In this document: one piece after another, positions 38,575 through 52,629 of the stretch
Layout of the letters: the number at the start of each line of letters is the position of its first letter
Position numbering within the stretch: position 1 is the first letter of the stretch
DNA from: Atrichornis clamosus
Lineage: Eukaryota; Chordata; Aves; Passeriformes; Menuridae
Length of the DNA: 64,000 nucleotides
Assembly: GCA_013400975.1 (NCBI GenBank)
Contig: WBMZ01000334.1
Span: 124,001-188,000 of the forward strand
Direction of reading: 5' to 3'
Translations under genes and position numbers: made by a program
The notes under the pieces: generated by a model
Database searches by the model: none
What the model saw: the letters and a program-made list of their open reading frames with translations, nothing else
Told to the model about the DNA's origin: nothing

Positions 38575-39562
38575 ACAAGTTACAGGAGGCCTGTCACTAC
38601 TGCAGTCCCCCAAGATTCAGTACTGGGCTCACTACTGTTTAACTTATTCATGAATAACTTGGATGAAGGGGAAGATGCCTCCTCAGCAAACCACTGGTGA
38701 CACAAAGCTGGGAGAAGTCGCCAATACCTCAGAGTGCTGTGTAGCCCTCTGGAAAGACCTCGATAGCTTGGAGAGATGGGCAGAGAAGGACTGTCTGAAG
38801 TTCAACAAGGCCAAATTAGAGTCCTGTACCTGGTAAGAAACAGCACAGGCTGGGGATCAACCTGCTGGAAAGCAGCTCTGTGGAGAAGGACCTAGAAATC
38901 CTGGTGGACAACAAGTTGTCCATGAGCCATCACTGTGTCCTTGGGACCAAGAAGGCCAATGGTGTCCTGGGGACCATTGGGAAGAACATTTTCAGCAGGT
39001 CAAGGAAGGTGATCGTGCCCCTCTGCTCAGCCCTGGTGAGGCCACATCTGGAGTGCTGTGTCCAGTTCTGGGCTCCTCAGTACAAGAGAGACACGGAGCT
39101 CCTGGAGCAGGTCCAGGGAGGGCAATAAAGATGATTAAGGGACAGGAGCATCTCTCTTACAAGGAAAGGCTGAGGGAGCTGAGCCTGTTCAGCCTCGAGA
39201 AGAGACTGACAGGGCACCTCGTCAATGTATAAAGTATCTGAAGGGAGGGTGACAAGAGGATAGGGCCAGGCTCTTCTTGGTGCTGCCAAGCAACAGGGTA
39301 AGACACGGTGGGCAGAAGGTGATGCAAAGGAACTTCCTTATATTCTTCCTGAATATAAGGAAGAACATCTTTACTGTGTGGGTGACCAGGCACTGGAACA
39401 GATTGGCCAGAGAGGTTGTGAAGTCTCCTCACTGGAGATATTCAAGAACCATCCGGACACAGTCCTGTGCCATGTGCTCTGGGATGACTCTGCTTGAGCA
39501 GGGAGGTTGGACCAGATGACCCACTGTGGTCCCTTCCAACCTGACCCATTCTGTGATTCAGA
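38575..39562 (+). mobile_element. CR1 LINE, 5'-truncated, with broken reverse transcriptase end
   Basis: The longest plus-strand CR1 copy. It enters in the reverse transcriptase with RPVTTAVPQDSVLGSLLFNL, matching the CR1 motif RPVTSGVPQGSVLGPVLFN, then LFMNNLDEGED. Later frames read KDLEILVDNKLSMSHHC and LCSALVRPHLECCVQFWAPQ, the well-known CR1 C-terminal segment. The frame is broken several times, so the copy is dead. It ends with TGGTCCCTTCCAACCTGACC and ATTCTGTGATTC, the CR1 3' tail. A 13-bp hairpin inside (39333-39363) comes from the consensus. Confidence 0.93.
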
Positions 39563-42500
39563 GCTACTGAAACCCAACCATGTAGGAATCATTACATGTA
39601 TTGATGGTCATCCATCACTTTAAAACATATTGGAATAGTATTTGGAATATATTGAAACTCACCGTATTTGCTGAATTAAAAAAGCCTAAATCTGTATCAC
39701 AAAACAGGAATAAATAAAGAACACCACCTACAAAGAAAATAGGTAAGTGGCTTGCATGTCTTTGAAGTGTCATAAGAGGAAATCAGATCAAATGTCACTA
39801 ATATATTTCTATTAATTTCATTACAAATCAATACCTAAGATCAGTAGCTTTCTATTAGAATACTATATTCCAACAACTGTCCCCTACTTGTGAAAATTCT
39901 GGGGTTTCCCAGTTTCGACTATCAGCCTTACCAAAATACTATATTCTTTGTTGAGGTGTGATTGAACAAAAGAGCTATTATAGAAAATAAATGTCTTGTA
40001 GTGGATATTATGATGTTAGCTCTGAGACAGAAAAGACAAAAAACAAAGTTTGGTGAGAGTAATAAAAGGTATTTCTACTGCTCTGACTGTTTTCACGTGT
40101 AAAGTGAGCAAACATATGAACACCTGTGGATAAACAAAAATGTTGCAGGTACTTATTTCAAAGGTCCATGTCTCCTCACTCTAATGTATTACAGGTTAAA
40201 GAGCTCCATTTAGACAGAGAAGGCAGCAAGTGCTTGTGTAGCTGCAGTATGTGTTGTGCAACATTTTATTCTGCTACAACATTCTTTTTCTTTCATCTAC
40301 TAAGAGACCAGATATAATAAACATTTCAGTCCAAAATGCCAAGAATTCAAAGAAAATTAGGACTCCTATAAAGTATGGCCATTGATTTCTGGAGTATGTG
40401 GCTTTTAAAAACAATTTTCAAATAATTGTAATCACAACCTACTGGTTTATTTTCACCAACTAGTATTGATCAATCTTTAGAGCTGACGCAGTTTAGTGGC
40501 CTTTAAAAATTTATTGAAAACGTAACAACTGCTGCAGGGATGACAGGAATGATCCCAAAAAATATATAAATGGTATGCAAAGACGAAGGGTGTATATTAA
40601 CGCTGAGTTTCTTGCAGCACTCAGTGCTCAAGAATATGAACTTAAATGTCAGAGTTTTCTCAATTCTCCAAGCACTTACATGCCTTATAAAACTGGTGTT
40701 ACTACAGGCCAACTTCACCTGAATCTCACTTTCTTTAAAAGCAAACTTTGCATGAATACAAAAAAGCCTGAAAATGTGAAGGATGCATCCCAAATTACTT
40801 TCCTTTCTTAAGTTAATGACTAACTCACTCTCATGACTGATATATTTGACTCCCTATTTTTGCATGTTAAGGCAAGCCACAGTGATGCCGACTTTTGCTA
40901 ACTTCTGTTGCCTCCCACTATACTTTATCAGAAATTCATAAGCGTGCTGCCTACCTCAGCAGTCAAATCTCCCCAGTAAGGCAGCAGAAATGATGTTTCT
41001 GCCCACAGCTACCTGTCTTGCTCTTCTGACCCAGATGAGCGCAGCTAGCCGCATTTCAGCCACACAGCTTTACAGTCCATCATCCCATCAAAGCCACTTT
41101 TGGCAACAGGTTAAACTAAGACACTGAACCGCATCTCAGTGTGTGCACACATTTCTACACCCACTGTCTCTCTGGCCCTTGCAGCACTGTGATACCACAC
41201 TGCCATCACTGGTGACTGGCCATAAGCCGTTTAGAGGGGCTTGCAAACCCTAAGCACTCAGGCTTTTTAGGCTTGCTTTGTTCGAAGTTTTGTTGACCTG
41301 CTTGCAACTTCATTTTAGACTGCAATTAAATTTGGTTTGGCTATGACAACAATTTTTCCACCTGCACAGATGTCTGTGGCTGATTTGTTTTTACTTTTGT
41401 TTATATTTGCATGGTACATCATTTTACAACTCAACACTATGATGTAGTGTAGAAAAATACAGACCTGGTACAATAGCAGAGGCCTTCAGACATGGAGACA
41501 TGGTCTGGAGTAGAGCACGAGAGAAAAAGAGAGAGAATATAGAGCTGGCACTTGCAAGCACTGTGGCTATAGCTCACCCATGGTCACTTAAAGAACTGCA
41601 GCCTTAAGGCTGGACGAATTTGGTTTTAGGGTGATCAAGTGTATGTATGGTATCACATCCAGTAAATTTGGACATAACATGGAGCTGCAGACCAACAAAG
41701 AAAGAGACATATTTAGAAGCTTGTCAGCAAATATAAACATGATCCCAACTGGATCCTAGAGTGAAGAAGAACCTATCAACATGAACATCATATTCCTCAG
41801 ATATTCAGATCCTTCAGCATCTGAAGTCCTTTGGATGCTGACAACTGCTGAAACACCTCCACACCCCCATGACCAGAATGAAATCGCCTTATGGTCCAGA
41901 GGAGAAGGTAAAGGGTGAACATTACAGCACGACAGAAGTAGACACTTTTTAAGTGTTCAATGAATTTAACTGCATTGCTACTATTGAGACTTTCCCCTAT
42001 ACAGAAGCATTACTTCTTTTCCAATAATTATTAGATCCAGCCAAGTAAGGATTCCTGGATCAGGCTGTGATGACTTTTAATTATAATAACAACTACTTGT
42101 CTTTATATATAATGTATGTTTCATCTTTGCACATAAAAAAAGATTCTGAGTGTAATGGCACAGATGTGGAATTTGGTGCCATTCTTCACTGTTTACATGT
42201 ACCAGCAGATGCTGCTGTCCTGTGTTTTATGAGATAATTTTTTCAACAGTTAGGAGCACTAATTTTACTGTTTCCAGCCTTTTCAGATCCTGCAGATCTC
42301 ATCTCTACAGCTTCATTTACAGGGTTTTTATGAACTAAAGATCCAAGAATGAGAGCTAGCCATAACAGGCTAGTTAGGACAGTTTGTGATCACTGGGATA
42401 ATGTCCATGTTACAAGAACAATCTTTTTGCTTCCACTGAAAACATAACATGATTGTCTGCCCACAGTGATATCATTATGAATCACGGACATCACTGTAAT

Positions 42501-42626
42501 ACATCTTTGTCAAATATTTTTTTTTAAACAGTAAATGTCACAAAACTCAACTTTTTAACTGTTAGAAGCGAGAAAAGCTAGAACTGCTTGACAAAATTAA
42601 ATGAGACATTATTAAACTCAGTTATC

Positions 42627-43192
42627 AATAGCTTTCAATCTTTTCTGATTTGAAAACTCCCTGAAAATTTTCCAGTGGAGGAACTCTTTGATACAAGCTA
42701 ATTGAAAGATACTGATCGTGGGTTGCTTTCCTCAGGCACTTCCCACCAACTTTATTTGCATAGTTCATGGACAATTTAAAACCATCAACTCAAACATTCT
42801 AAGAACTGAACAGCTGTTTCCATCTGCTCAAAACTACTCAAAACATTCACCTAACATTCTAAATTTTTCCATGTTTGGTCTCAATTTAGAATCAAATTTG
42901 TATTTGGAAAGTGTGAGCAAATGTCTTTCTGGGTATTTTCCAGTTCTGAAAAGGGAAAGTCTATTAATAACTTTTTAATGCAATTAAAAAAAAGAGAAGG
43001 CAATCTTTTTTCAACAAAGAAAATAAAACCAAAGTGTAACTGAAACTCTATAGGGCAAGTAGTTCTTTATGAATTATACAGTTATAAACAAGCCATTTGC
43101 AAATCCAAATAAAAGTGAGTTAGGGAAAAAAAAAAAAATCAGAGTCTGGCATTACCTATGGGAAAAAAGCCAGGGACCACTGGTTGAAATGC
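42627..43192. mobile_element. Probable ancient hAT DNA transposon fragment
   Basis: The left side reads AGCTTTCAATCTTTTCTGAT followed by CCCTGAAAATTTTCCAGTGG, resembling hAT elements whose ends read GTTTTCAACCTTTT with a nearby GACCCCT...AATTTTC block. The right side reads GGGACCACTGGTTGAAATGC, resembling the matching end GGACCACAGGTTGAAAAC. The ends are roughly inverted (TTTCAATC against GGTTGAAA). No transposase frame survives. The boundaries are approximate and the family call rests on remembered consensus ends. Confidence 0.45.
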
Positions 43193-45604
43193 AGTAGTGT
43201 AGTACTCGACTCAAGCCTTGACCTTTTAATACTGAAGCAACAACAGTGTCAAATCCCTATGAAAACCCCAGCTACTAAAGGATGATGCAGAAAGAGTGGT
43301 ATTAGTGTGCATCCAACAAGCACTTTGTTAATTCTTCTATTCTGAACATCTCTGTAGCTAAGTATCTTAGGAGGGATGGCTCTGGGGTAATACAGACCAG
43401 ATTTTAAGGAGAACTCTACTCAGTGAGCTGCTAAATCACATCCTTATTTTGACTATGAAATTATCTGAATGCTAAAGAATGTCAGGTATGCAGCCTCAGT
43501 TCACAATAAAGACTGTCAAAGTCACAAAATTACTGTCCTCTAGACTTCTTTTACACTCTGTAAGTTTTTTTATGCCGTAAGCCCCATAAGCTGCTTAGCT
43601 AATATAAATGATTGGCACTGTAAACTATGATCTTACAAATGGATGAGTGATCAGAGATCCAGAGGGGAGAAGTATAGAAGTTTGATTGTACAGTCAGGTA
43701 GAAGATGCAAAAGTTAACGTATTCATTTACATTTCCATTTTTAAAACATGACCACTACACAAGTGGACAGTTTTGCTTGTAGTTAAAGTGGCATAAAAGC
43801 AAATGTCATGAAACTGCAGCTATATCTACCTTTTACAACTGCAGATAAAATCAGATCGCCTGGGAGTGGACAACAGCAGCATCCAAATAATTAGCGTTAA
43901 AACATATTCTATTTTCCTCCCCAGTAACAGTTTCCAGGCCATTCCTGCATAAGTAAGAACAGAATTTGCAAACACTTCTCCAAACGGACTTTCCTAATGC
44001 GTTCCGTCCCTGTTATACAAGGACTTTTTAACCTGCCAGGATTACAATTCCAAATGCAGGATCCAACAGGGCAAAATACACTGTGAATTTCTCCTCAGTT
44101 CTGGGAAAGCAGTGACCATGTGCTAATTGCTGTGTCTGTTTTAAAGGCACTTTTACAACCAAAATCCTTTCAGTTCTCAAGTTCAGATTTTCCTTATTGA
44201 TCACGAATATGGACACTGACCTCAAGACAAAAGATATCTTAGTTCTTTTGTGCTAAATGACTTCAAAGCCGAAACATTTAGTTACAATATGCCAGTGCCA
44301 TCTCTGTAGTGATGGATGCAGCTGGACATAGAAGGGATATTTTCTATTCTGTGAGGCTCCTATTTAGCAAAGTGATTTAGTCTAGTCTAATGAAAGATGT
44401 TTTGTAATGGATGCCAAGTACTTATTGGTACTTACTGGTGCTCCTGGGGAAGGGGAAAAAGCAGAGTTTTTAAACAAGACCCACAAGAGCGGCACCAGAT
44501 GACCGGAGCTGTGCAGGGACAGTTACAAGCTGCTTTAAGACTTGAAGCAAAATCATGAGACATTTTTTGTCTGCACTTGCCTCTTCTCTTAACTGCATAG
44601 CAAGATATCCAAACTCTCAATTACAGACAAGCTGGAGTATAACCAAGTGCATTTCTCCAATTCCTAAAGTTGAAAAAATATCAACGAACACATATGGTAA
44701 AATACAATCAACTGAGACCACTCATTCCCCGTGCTCTGGGCATCTGTTTTGTCTACAATATTCATAATCACTGCCTCCCAAGTTGACTTTTGCTCCCAGC
44801 AGTGCCTCCTTAAAAAATCAGTGCTCAAGAACATTTTCTATCCATTTTTTCCTCCTTCCATATCAAATACTGAAAGCATTTGCCAATTTTCCTTCTCGAA
44901 GAAATAGAAGACCCTGTGTGGCAGGGTTGACTTCATAACTTTTACTTAACCCATCAAAGCAAATGGGTCAACACATACAACCCATTGTTTGAGGATAAAA
45001 TGCACCAACAGGCACCACACAAAACAATGCTGATTTGTCTTATTTTGAATCCAAAATAGAAAAGGTTTTTCTTCTTCTTGTATTATATGTTTTTCAAAGC
45101 TGATTCATGGAAAAATATCAGGGAAATTATTAAAGTTTGTAATTCAAAAACTAAATGCTATTTTTCAAGCTATTGATGTGTGCCATATGTCTGAAATATT
45201 TACAATAGACTTTTTTTCCTAGAATTTATCTTCATCAGCCATTTAAGTACACTGTTAAAAAACTCGTTCTTCAAGTAGCAAAGAGCTCAACATATAATAA
45301 AATATTTTTATTTTTCCTACCTTACTGTTAAAAATATTTAAAAACCCCCTAAACTCTCATTTCTCTTTTTACTTAGTTTTAATTTCTACAGCCTATGAAC
45401 TACAATACAATAACAAAAGCAGTGATAACGTTTTTTTTCTCTAACAATGGAAACACCAAAATTGCCATATTGATAAATAATTGCAATTCTGTGCCAAGCT
45501 AACACCTTGTTAGACTGGTATGTGAAAATACTCACAGCTCTTCTGCTAAAATATTCAAAAAAGATAATGAAAAAATTTCAGAGAACCAAACTAAACTATT
45601 TTTT

Positions 45605-45635
45605 TATATATATATATACACACACGTATACATGT
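45605..45635. repeat. (TA)n/(CA)n microsatellite
   Basis: A compound dinucleotide tract of TATATATATATATA, then CACACAC, then GTATACATGTA. It is short and may be length-variable. Confidence 0.85.
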
Positions 45636-46387
45636 AGAAAGCAAGAAATTTTTTTCCCACTAACAGTGGATAGTGGATTTTGCTGTAAAATATGGTATTG
45701 AGCAAAAAAGATTGCAGTCTAATTGTTTACCGTCTTGTCTGTATTTCCACTACCAACAGAATTTTACCATGACATTTCTATCACTAATTTGACATGCCTT
45801 CAACTTGTTTTTTACCAGTCTTCTTTCCTAAAGGGGTTACTTTATTTCTGTAAGGAAGCTGTTAACGTTTTTCCTTTCTTAAAGGCTATTATATCTTCTT
45901 CACAGTAGAATTTCAGAGTTCCTATATTAACCTGGGCTCATGCATAAAAAAAGCAGAATACACAGACAGTCCCAGTTACTTAAGAAATATAGTGGTTGAA
46001 AAATATTTTAAAGGAGTGTTTTCCTTTAGTTTCTGAGGCAGTTTAGCTATGGAAAAAGTTCCCCTTCTTTCTAGACTGAAGACAAAATCTTTACTCTGCA
46101 CTTCAAAACAAAATGAAAGCCTTTAAAAAGGGAATATTAAAGGTAGCTTACACTGTCTGCTTTCCCTCCCACCACCCATAAAAATCACAGTTGGTGCCTT
46201 AAGGGTTTAGTTTCTAAAGTCAGGTCTTGTTCATCTAGTGCTAACAGTCCTCACTGAAGACTAAGGGACCTATCACGTTTATTAGAGTCTGGGTCACCTT
46301 AAAGGATGGGATTAACAAACATTAAGAATGCCAGCTGAATAGGAAGAAGAACACCTCAAGGTGGACATCTACAAGTTTCTAAAAAAC

Positions 46388-47190
46388 CACAGAATCATTG
46401 GAATAGGTTGGAAAAGACTAAGATCAAGTCCAGCCATTAACCCAGCACAGCCAAGCCCACCAATAAGCCACGTCCCCCAAGTGCGACACCTGCACAGCTT
46501 TTAAATACCTCCAGCCACTCCCCTGGGCAGCCTGTTTCAGTGCTTGACAACCCTTGCAGTGAAGAAATTTTACCTAATATCCAATCTAAACCTCCCCTGG
46601 CAAAATTTGAGGGCATTTCCTCTTATGCTGATGCTTGTTACTTGGGAAAAGAGACCAAAACCCCCTGGCTACAGCCTCCTTTCAAGTGGTTTTAGAGAGA
46701 AATAAAGACCCCCTGAGCCTCTTCTTCTCCAGCCTAAATACCCCCAGCTCCCTCAACTGTTCCTCACAGGACTTGTGCTCCAGACCCTTCACCAGTTCCA
46801 GTGCCCTTCTCTGGACACACTCCAGCACCTCAATGTTCCTCCTGAATTGAGCAGCCCAAACCTGGACACAGGATTCGACGTGTGGCCTCACCAGTGCCGA
46901 GTACAGGGGCACAGCCACTGCCCTGCTCCTGCTGGCCACACTATGGCTGATACAGGCCAGGATGCCACTGGCCTTCTTGGTCACCTGGGCACACACTGGC
47001 TCATGTTCAGCCACTGTTGACCAGCACCTCCAGGTCCTTTTCCACTGGGCAGTTTTCCAGCCACTCTGTCCCCAACCTGTAACACTGCACAGGGTTGTTG
47101 TGACCCAAGGGCAGGAGTTGGCACTTTGCCTTATTAAAACTTCAACTTTTGGCCTTGGTCCATCAATTCCGCTATCCCAAGATGCTTCCA
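46388..47190 (-). mobile_element. CR1 LINE, 5'-truncated, minus strand
   Basis: The plus strand begins ACAGAATCATTGGAATAGGT, a reverse CR1 3' end, and runs through TTTTACCTAATATCCAATCT. The minus-strand frame at 46682-47190 reads [20 protein letters not shown] and [20 protein letters not shown], then [20 protein letters not shown], the CR1 ORF2 C-terminus, in a mostly intact frame of about 150 codons. It lacks the catalytic reverse transcriptase part and cannot be active. Confidence 0.93.
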
Positions 47191-50100
47191 GGTCACTATA
47201 CCAAACCTGTAGATGAACATAACTGGAGTTTCCTCCACACAACTGTTTTTCTCTGTGCCTCCACTTGTAATGTTTGACAATATTTGGCAGCTGCCTGGGA
47301 CAGCTCTGAAAATCACCTTATCACAAATCACAGCAGATATGACTGAAGGAAAATCTCCAAAGTGAACATGCACAACCACAGTGAAAATGCCTCCACTTAG
47401 AAACACTGGATCAATGTTCAAAAGCCCCACTAAAAATAGCTTGGTGTTAGTAGTCAAGCAGCACCTTTTTTATTCTTTTTCTTTGTTTGCTCATGCTAAA
47501 ATGGACAAAGGGCAAAAGTACAATTTCAGACAGCTTATTATTCAAATGTTTTCAAAGACACTATGCTCTTACAACAGTCTGAGCTACAACAGATCTTTCA
47601 GTCAATCTTATCTTTGCTTTCTAGACATTTCTGGGGTTAAAATTTAGCCGGAACAGCATTAAGTAGTTTTTAATATGGAAATTACAGAACAATCTTGAAC
47701 ATAAATATTCCCTAATGGATATATCCTTGTTTCAAAACAAAATCAACATAAATTTTCAAGAATACATTATCTCTGTCATGCTTGCCTACAAATCCCCAAA
47801 ATACTTTGGCACAATTTATTTTTAGTTTCCATAGCATATATTCTATCCAAAAAGAAAATATACTATTAAAATATCTTGATGGAATATGCAAATAAGTTGG
47901 AACAACCTTCTCTCTCATACTGCACACAGTTTAGCAGAGATTGAGAGTAGCAGAGCTTGTATAGATCCTATTTTATTGCACAAAAAATATTTAGGTTTTT
48001 ATTACTGTTTAAGAATCGGTGTGAACAAAGCATGAGGAGTGTGTTTACCTTGACTAAACACCATGCTATGAAAAGGTTAAGCAACGTGCACGGTCTTTGG
48101 ATGGGATTCACTTCACTGAACTGTACTGAAGTTAAGCAAAAGAGGCAACTACATGGAATTGAGTAGGAAGGGACAGGAATCTTCAAAAGGTCATTTTTTC
48201 TGAGTTTCAAACAGCTGTCTTAAGAGACTATGAAACAGGATTAAATTTGCATTCCAATATCTCATGTTTAGTAATGATCTAAAACAGTAGATTGCACTTA
48301 TTTCATCCATCACTATCCACCTTCTCCCCCCACTCTCCGCACACACACAAAGAATCTGGGTAGGAAAGTCTCACTGGAAATTTCTCTATTTCTTTTCCTT
48401 CCCCAACAGGACTGTGAGATGTCTTTTTCCTAAAATGAAGAGGTGGAAGTCCCTCAGACCTTATCATCTGTTCTTCTCCAGAAACCTCTTCAAGTTTTTC
48501 TGGGCATCCTTGTAAGTGACAGCCATGCAGGCCTGAGACGCTCCAAGTGTTGTCTCTCAGGAAGTGGCTTAGACAGATTTTCAAAATAAGTTTACTAGAT
48601 AGAAAAACATGACTTGGAGCTAAATAAAACCTAGAATACACGGGGGAAAAAAGGCATATCTAAACTGGGACAGATTCTAATTCTAAAGTAGATGACCATG
48701 ACTCTAATAAAAAATAAACCTGAAAAAGCCCTGATGCATTTTCACACTTATCTTCTCAGTCCTCCCTTCCTTGTCATCCCTCCTCTTGGCCTGTCATTCA
48801 CAGCACCCTCTTTCTCACAGAACAACCCCCTTCCAAACTATTGACAATTCAGTCCATAAACAGTGTTTTTCTTTACTGTGGCAACTTTCCAAGTAAGGAC
48901 TGTGAGATCATCATACAATTGTTTTTACCACAGAACAATAACAACTTAGTACCACTATACAATAATTAATTCGGAAGCAGGAAAAAAGAAAAAAAGAGAA
49001 GACATACTACTCTCTCCTGATATTCTTCGGGGTACTTAAAAACCTCAGAAACCCAGGCTGAGCACTTATTAATAAAAAAATAACAAGAGAACTAAACATA
49101 GTGGTGTCAGAAGTACATTGAAAAGGTTTCTTGTGATATTTTCCTCCTGCTATTTTTTGAAGATTTCTGGTAAAGAGCAACCTGATCAATATCTTAATAG
49201 CTGACAAGGCCAATTAGAGCAACTAAGGATTTGTAACAGAGCAGAAAGCACATTACTCACCCTTGCTCACAGGATTCAGCTCCTTTTCAAGCCTGGTGTT
49301 GGGACAAACCAGCACCCAGGCAAAGGGCAGCTCTTCACTAACATTCAGTCTTAAGCTTCAGTGTTTGTCCAACTAAGGAGGTATCTGGGGCAAGGGGTGT
49401 CACTGACTGTAAGTGCTGTATCCATCATTTGTCACTACTGGCACACCAGGGATCTACAACCACAGTTTTCACTTCACAGCAAGCTTTTCTCTCAGTGGTC
49501 ATCAGTTTGCTGTTCAGCAGTCAGCTTCTAAATGTACCTTTGTCACAGGCTAAACTTAACACGCCTTTGTCCAGCCCTACAAGTTCACTCAAAGGCTGAT
49601 TTACTACACAGCTTTCCCAGCGCAGTGCAGGGGAACTGCAGGGCAATACAGCAGACAGTAAGCACCACACTCTATAGGAGGGAACAAAAAGCACAAGCTG
49701 CCAAAAGCTTAAGTCCAAAGAATCCAAGCAAACATTGCCCTTCATAAATTTTTAAGCTCCTCCTGAACTGTACCTCAAGCACTCTCCTACTGACTACTGT
49801 CATATATGATGCCATTATCACTACGCTTTCTGTGTTGGTTAAATAATTTGTCCACATGCTAGGAGCACACAAACTCCAATCACTAAGATGTGCCATATAT
49901 TCAGTTCACATCACCACTAAATCACATGACTAGACACTTCTGTTTTAGTATAATAATCTTCCTACAATACCATACTGTTACACACAGACCTGCATTAGCC
50001 CTCTGATGGTCTGCAGACATCCTGCTTCTTAGCTATCACCTAGCTGATATCAGCCACATTTCAAAGCTCCCCATGACTCCAGTAGCAGAGCTGCAGCAAT

Positions 50101-50195
50101 TACATTTCCCACTTTGTCAGTCTTCCTGACATATCCAACATAGCTGTCTCAGACTACTTGCGTAATATAAGTCCTTTTATCCTCCCTGCAGCTTT
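47191..50195. other. Non-coding stretch
   Basis: I see no gene, exon or interspersed repeat between the two CR1 copies. Open frames of 60-110 codons here look random. Confidence 0.6.
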
Positions 50196-50455
50196 TCACA
50201 GAACCACAGAATGGTTTGGGTTGGAAGGGACCTTAAAGACCAACTAGTTACAATACAGGGGACACCCCTAACACGACAAGGTTGCTCAGAGCCCCATCCA
50301 ACCTGACCTTCAATATTTCCACGGATGGGGCATCCACAGCTTCTCTGGGCAACCTGTCCCAGTGTCTTGCCACCCTCACAGTAAAACATTTCTTCCTCAT
50401 ATCTAATCTAAATCTACCCTCTTTCAGTCTTCTCTGCTCCTAATACAGACTGAGG
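50196..50455 (-). mobile_element. CR1 LINE fragment, 3' end
   Basis: The plus strand reads CACAGAATGGTTTGGGTTGG, AAGGGACCTTAAAGACCAAC, GTTGCTCAGAGCCCCATCCA and TTCTTCCTCATATCTAATCT, an excellent match to reverse-oriented avian CR1 3' ends. It appears less diverged than the copy at 32.2 kb. Confidence 0.94.
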
Positions 50456-51551
50456 TAAAGTTTCTTGGATATTGCAAGAAGTGTTGCACACTCATTCCAG
50501 ATCAGGTCCCAGCCCAGATGCACCCAGCTGAGATGCCCTCCCTCAACTGGAAATATATCTCTTGACACTTGCCTGTACCCCATACATCATTTTCATGATG
50601 GTGTCAAATTGACAGACTAAAGACAAACTTGAACCCACTTACCCTTCACACAGGCCTTTCTCCTTCAAAGTCTTCCATTGCTGAACTCCCTCTTCACAGG
50701 AAAAGTTGTTGCATTACTTTCTAAGCTGAGGCTGTAGTACTATCCAATTTCAGGCATGCAGCAGTGATGCCAGAGTCAGGTGCCCAGGCTCTGTTAACAG
50801 TCAAGACAGAAAGCAGGAATTGGGTGCCTAATTAAAAATCTGCTTCTTTGCACTGGTTATGTAAGAGCTTAGACTGCTAATTTTGACACCAAGGTTAAAC
50901 TTGGTAAGTGAATTCATGACAATGTGTGGCCTGGCACTTTGCTGGGTTGAATTCCATCCCTTTCATATTATCTAATTGTACATTTAATTGTATAGACATT
51001 CTATCTAAAACTGCATACTGGAAATTAATGTTCTTCTTCCAACCACAAGTTTCAACAGTCTGCTTTCAATACAGCATGTTAATAGTATCAACTCCAGAAA
51101 AAACAAAACAAAACAAACAAAAAAGCCTCAAGAAAACTAAACAAGTCAACTCCCAGAGAATAATTAATTGAATAATATATCTACCTCCTTCTGTCTTTCC
51201 TCTGCCAGTTCTTTGGGTATGTTTACAGTTCTTACACTAACCTCATCTTCCTCCACCTTGAACAGTAATTTTCATGCAACACCATGTTAAATGGTTCAGT
51301 AGAATCCAGAGAGACCAGATCTAGCCCACTTCTTTTTCTAGAAAACCTATTTTCTTATTAAAAAAAGATACTAGGCCAGTCTGACATGACCCATCTTAGC
51401 AAAATAGATTGTATTTCATCCTCCGTCCTCTCAACTCCCATGTCCTTCATTTTTAATTCCTTCAAAAAATTTTCTAAGGTTATTAGGGTCAAATTAACAA
51501 GTCTGAAGTAGCCTAGATCGTATTTTCCATATATATAACATTCAACAGTAT

Positions 51552-51587
51552 CAAGAGTATCAAGAGTAACAAGAGTAACAAGAGTAG
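51552..51587 (+). repeat. Four copies of a 9-bp tandem repeat
   Basis: The unit CAAGAGTAN repeats four times in a row, with the last base varying (T, A, A, G). It is an isolated minisatellite in non-coding DNA. Confidence 0.85.
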
Positions 51588-51879
51588 TCCTTATCCTCTA
51601 AAAAATCTTAGTAAAGGATCCCTATTTTAATCATACATTAAAAAAAGGTACCTTTAAGAAATTCCCAATTTGGAAACTCCCAGTGGAGCAACTGAAAAAG
51701 TCACTCTGACAGCCAGAAAGTCTGATTGATTTTAAAATATGAGAGATGCAAAACCTGGATGCTTCTTCTCAGAATACAAAAAGCTACGTAAAATGATGAA
51801 TAGAACACCCCAGTCTTCCTGAAACCTCCCGAAACCCCAAAACCACAGGATATAGCTAAAGCACTTGTATAACTTTATA

Positions 51880-51936
51880 TGGGTTAGACTCGATGATCTT
51901 GGAGGTCCTTTCCAGTCCTGAGAATTCTATGGGAAG
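51880..51936 (+). mobile_element. CR1 LINE tail, about 57 bp
   Basis: The plus strand reads GGGTTAGACTCGATGATCTT and GGAGGTCCTTTCCAGTCCTG, ending ATTCTATGGGA, which is the extreme 3' end of CR1. Only the tail is present. Confidence 0.85.
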
Positions 51937-52629
51937 CCCCAGTGAAATCTGGAATGTTTGTGGGATCCTGTTACACAAGTCTCTCAGAGCTGCACAGTAC
52001 CTTAAACTCCCATTACTCAGTATAATTTCTTATATTCACAAACTGTTGAATACATTCATGTAGACTTTACAATTACTTGGGTCACTAAGGCATGCAACAT
52101 CTGGAAAACTTTCTGTGACAAGGCACGATTATTTTCTTGATAACTTTTAAAGGCTTTTTAAAAGAATAAATACCCATTTCAAGAAAACTGTTCGACAAGC
52201 TCTAAGAACATTTTTTTCTGTTTTTCTTTTTCTTGTTGTTTTAGCACTTTGGTGTCTCTACCAGCTTGACATACACATGCAAAGAAGCCCCTTAAAAGCT
52301 CAAAACATTTCCTTAGTCTGCAATTTTAAGCTCTTTTTCTGACCCACATGTGCATTTCTCTGCCTTGAGCTGAAAGTAATCATCTTGTTAAAACATGATA
52401 CTTGTATATGTTGCCTCCTTCAGACAAAATTGGCCTGAATTTTAATACACTTACTTACAAACAACAAAAGTGTGACTTGTGCATCCTGGTGCTTTAGAAG
52501 TAGTTTTTTAGCTGCCTGCACATGTCACAAAATGGCCAAAATAGACAAGCCGTTAAGATTCCTTCTAAATATCATGGCTAAAAATGACTGCTTGGGCTAA
52601 ATTTACAGTTATGGGGCACCCAATAGGAA

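Larger units (their letters stand above)
39563..46387. other. Non-coding stretch with one probable old hAT element
   Basis: No coding exon or RNA gene was recognised. It contains a probable decayed hAT element (42627-43192), a GA-rich patch near 41516-41546 and a (TA)n(CA)n tract near 45605-45635. The rest is AT-rich and featureless to me. Confidence 0.6.
50456..52629. other. Non-coding stretch
   Basis: Contains a short 9-bp tandem repeat (51552-51587) and a CR1 tail (51880-51936), both listed. I see no gene. Confidence 0.6.

Noticed and set aside
39333..39363. 13-bp perfect hairpin
   Set aside because: It lies inside a CR1 copy and follows from the repeated GAAC/TTCC wording of the CR1 consensus, so it is not an independent element.
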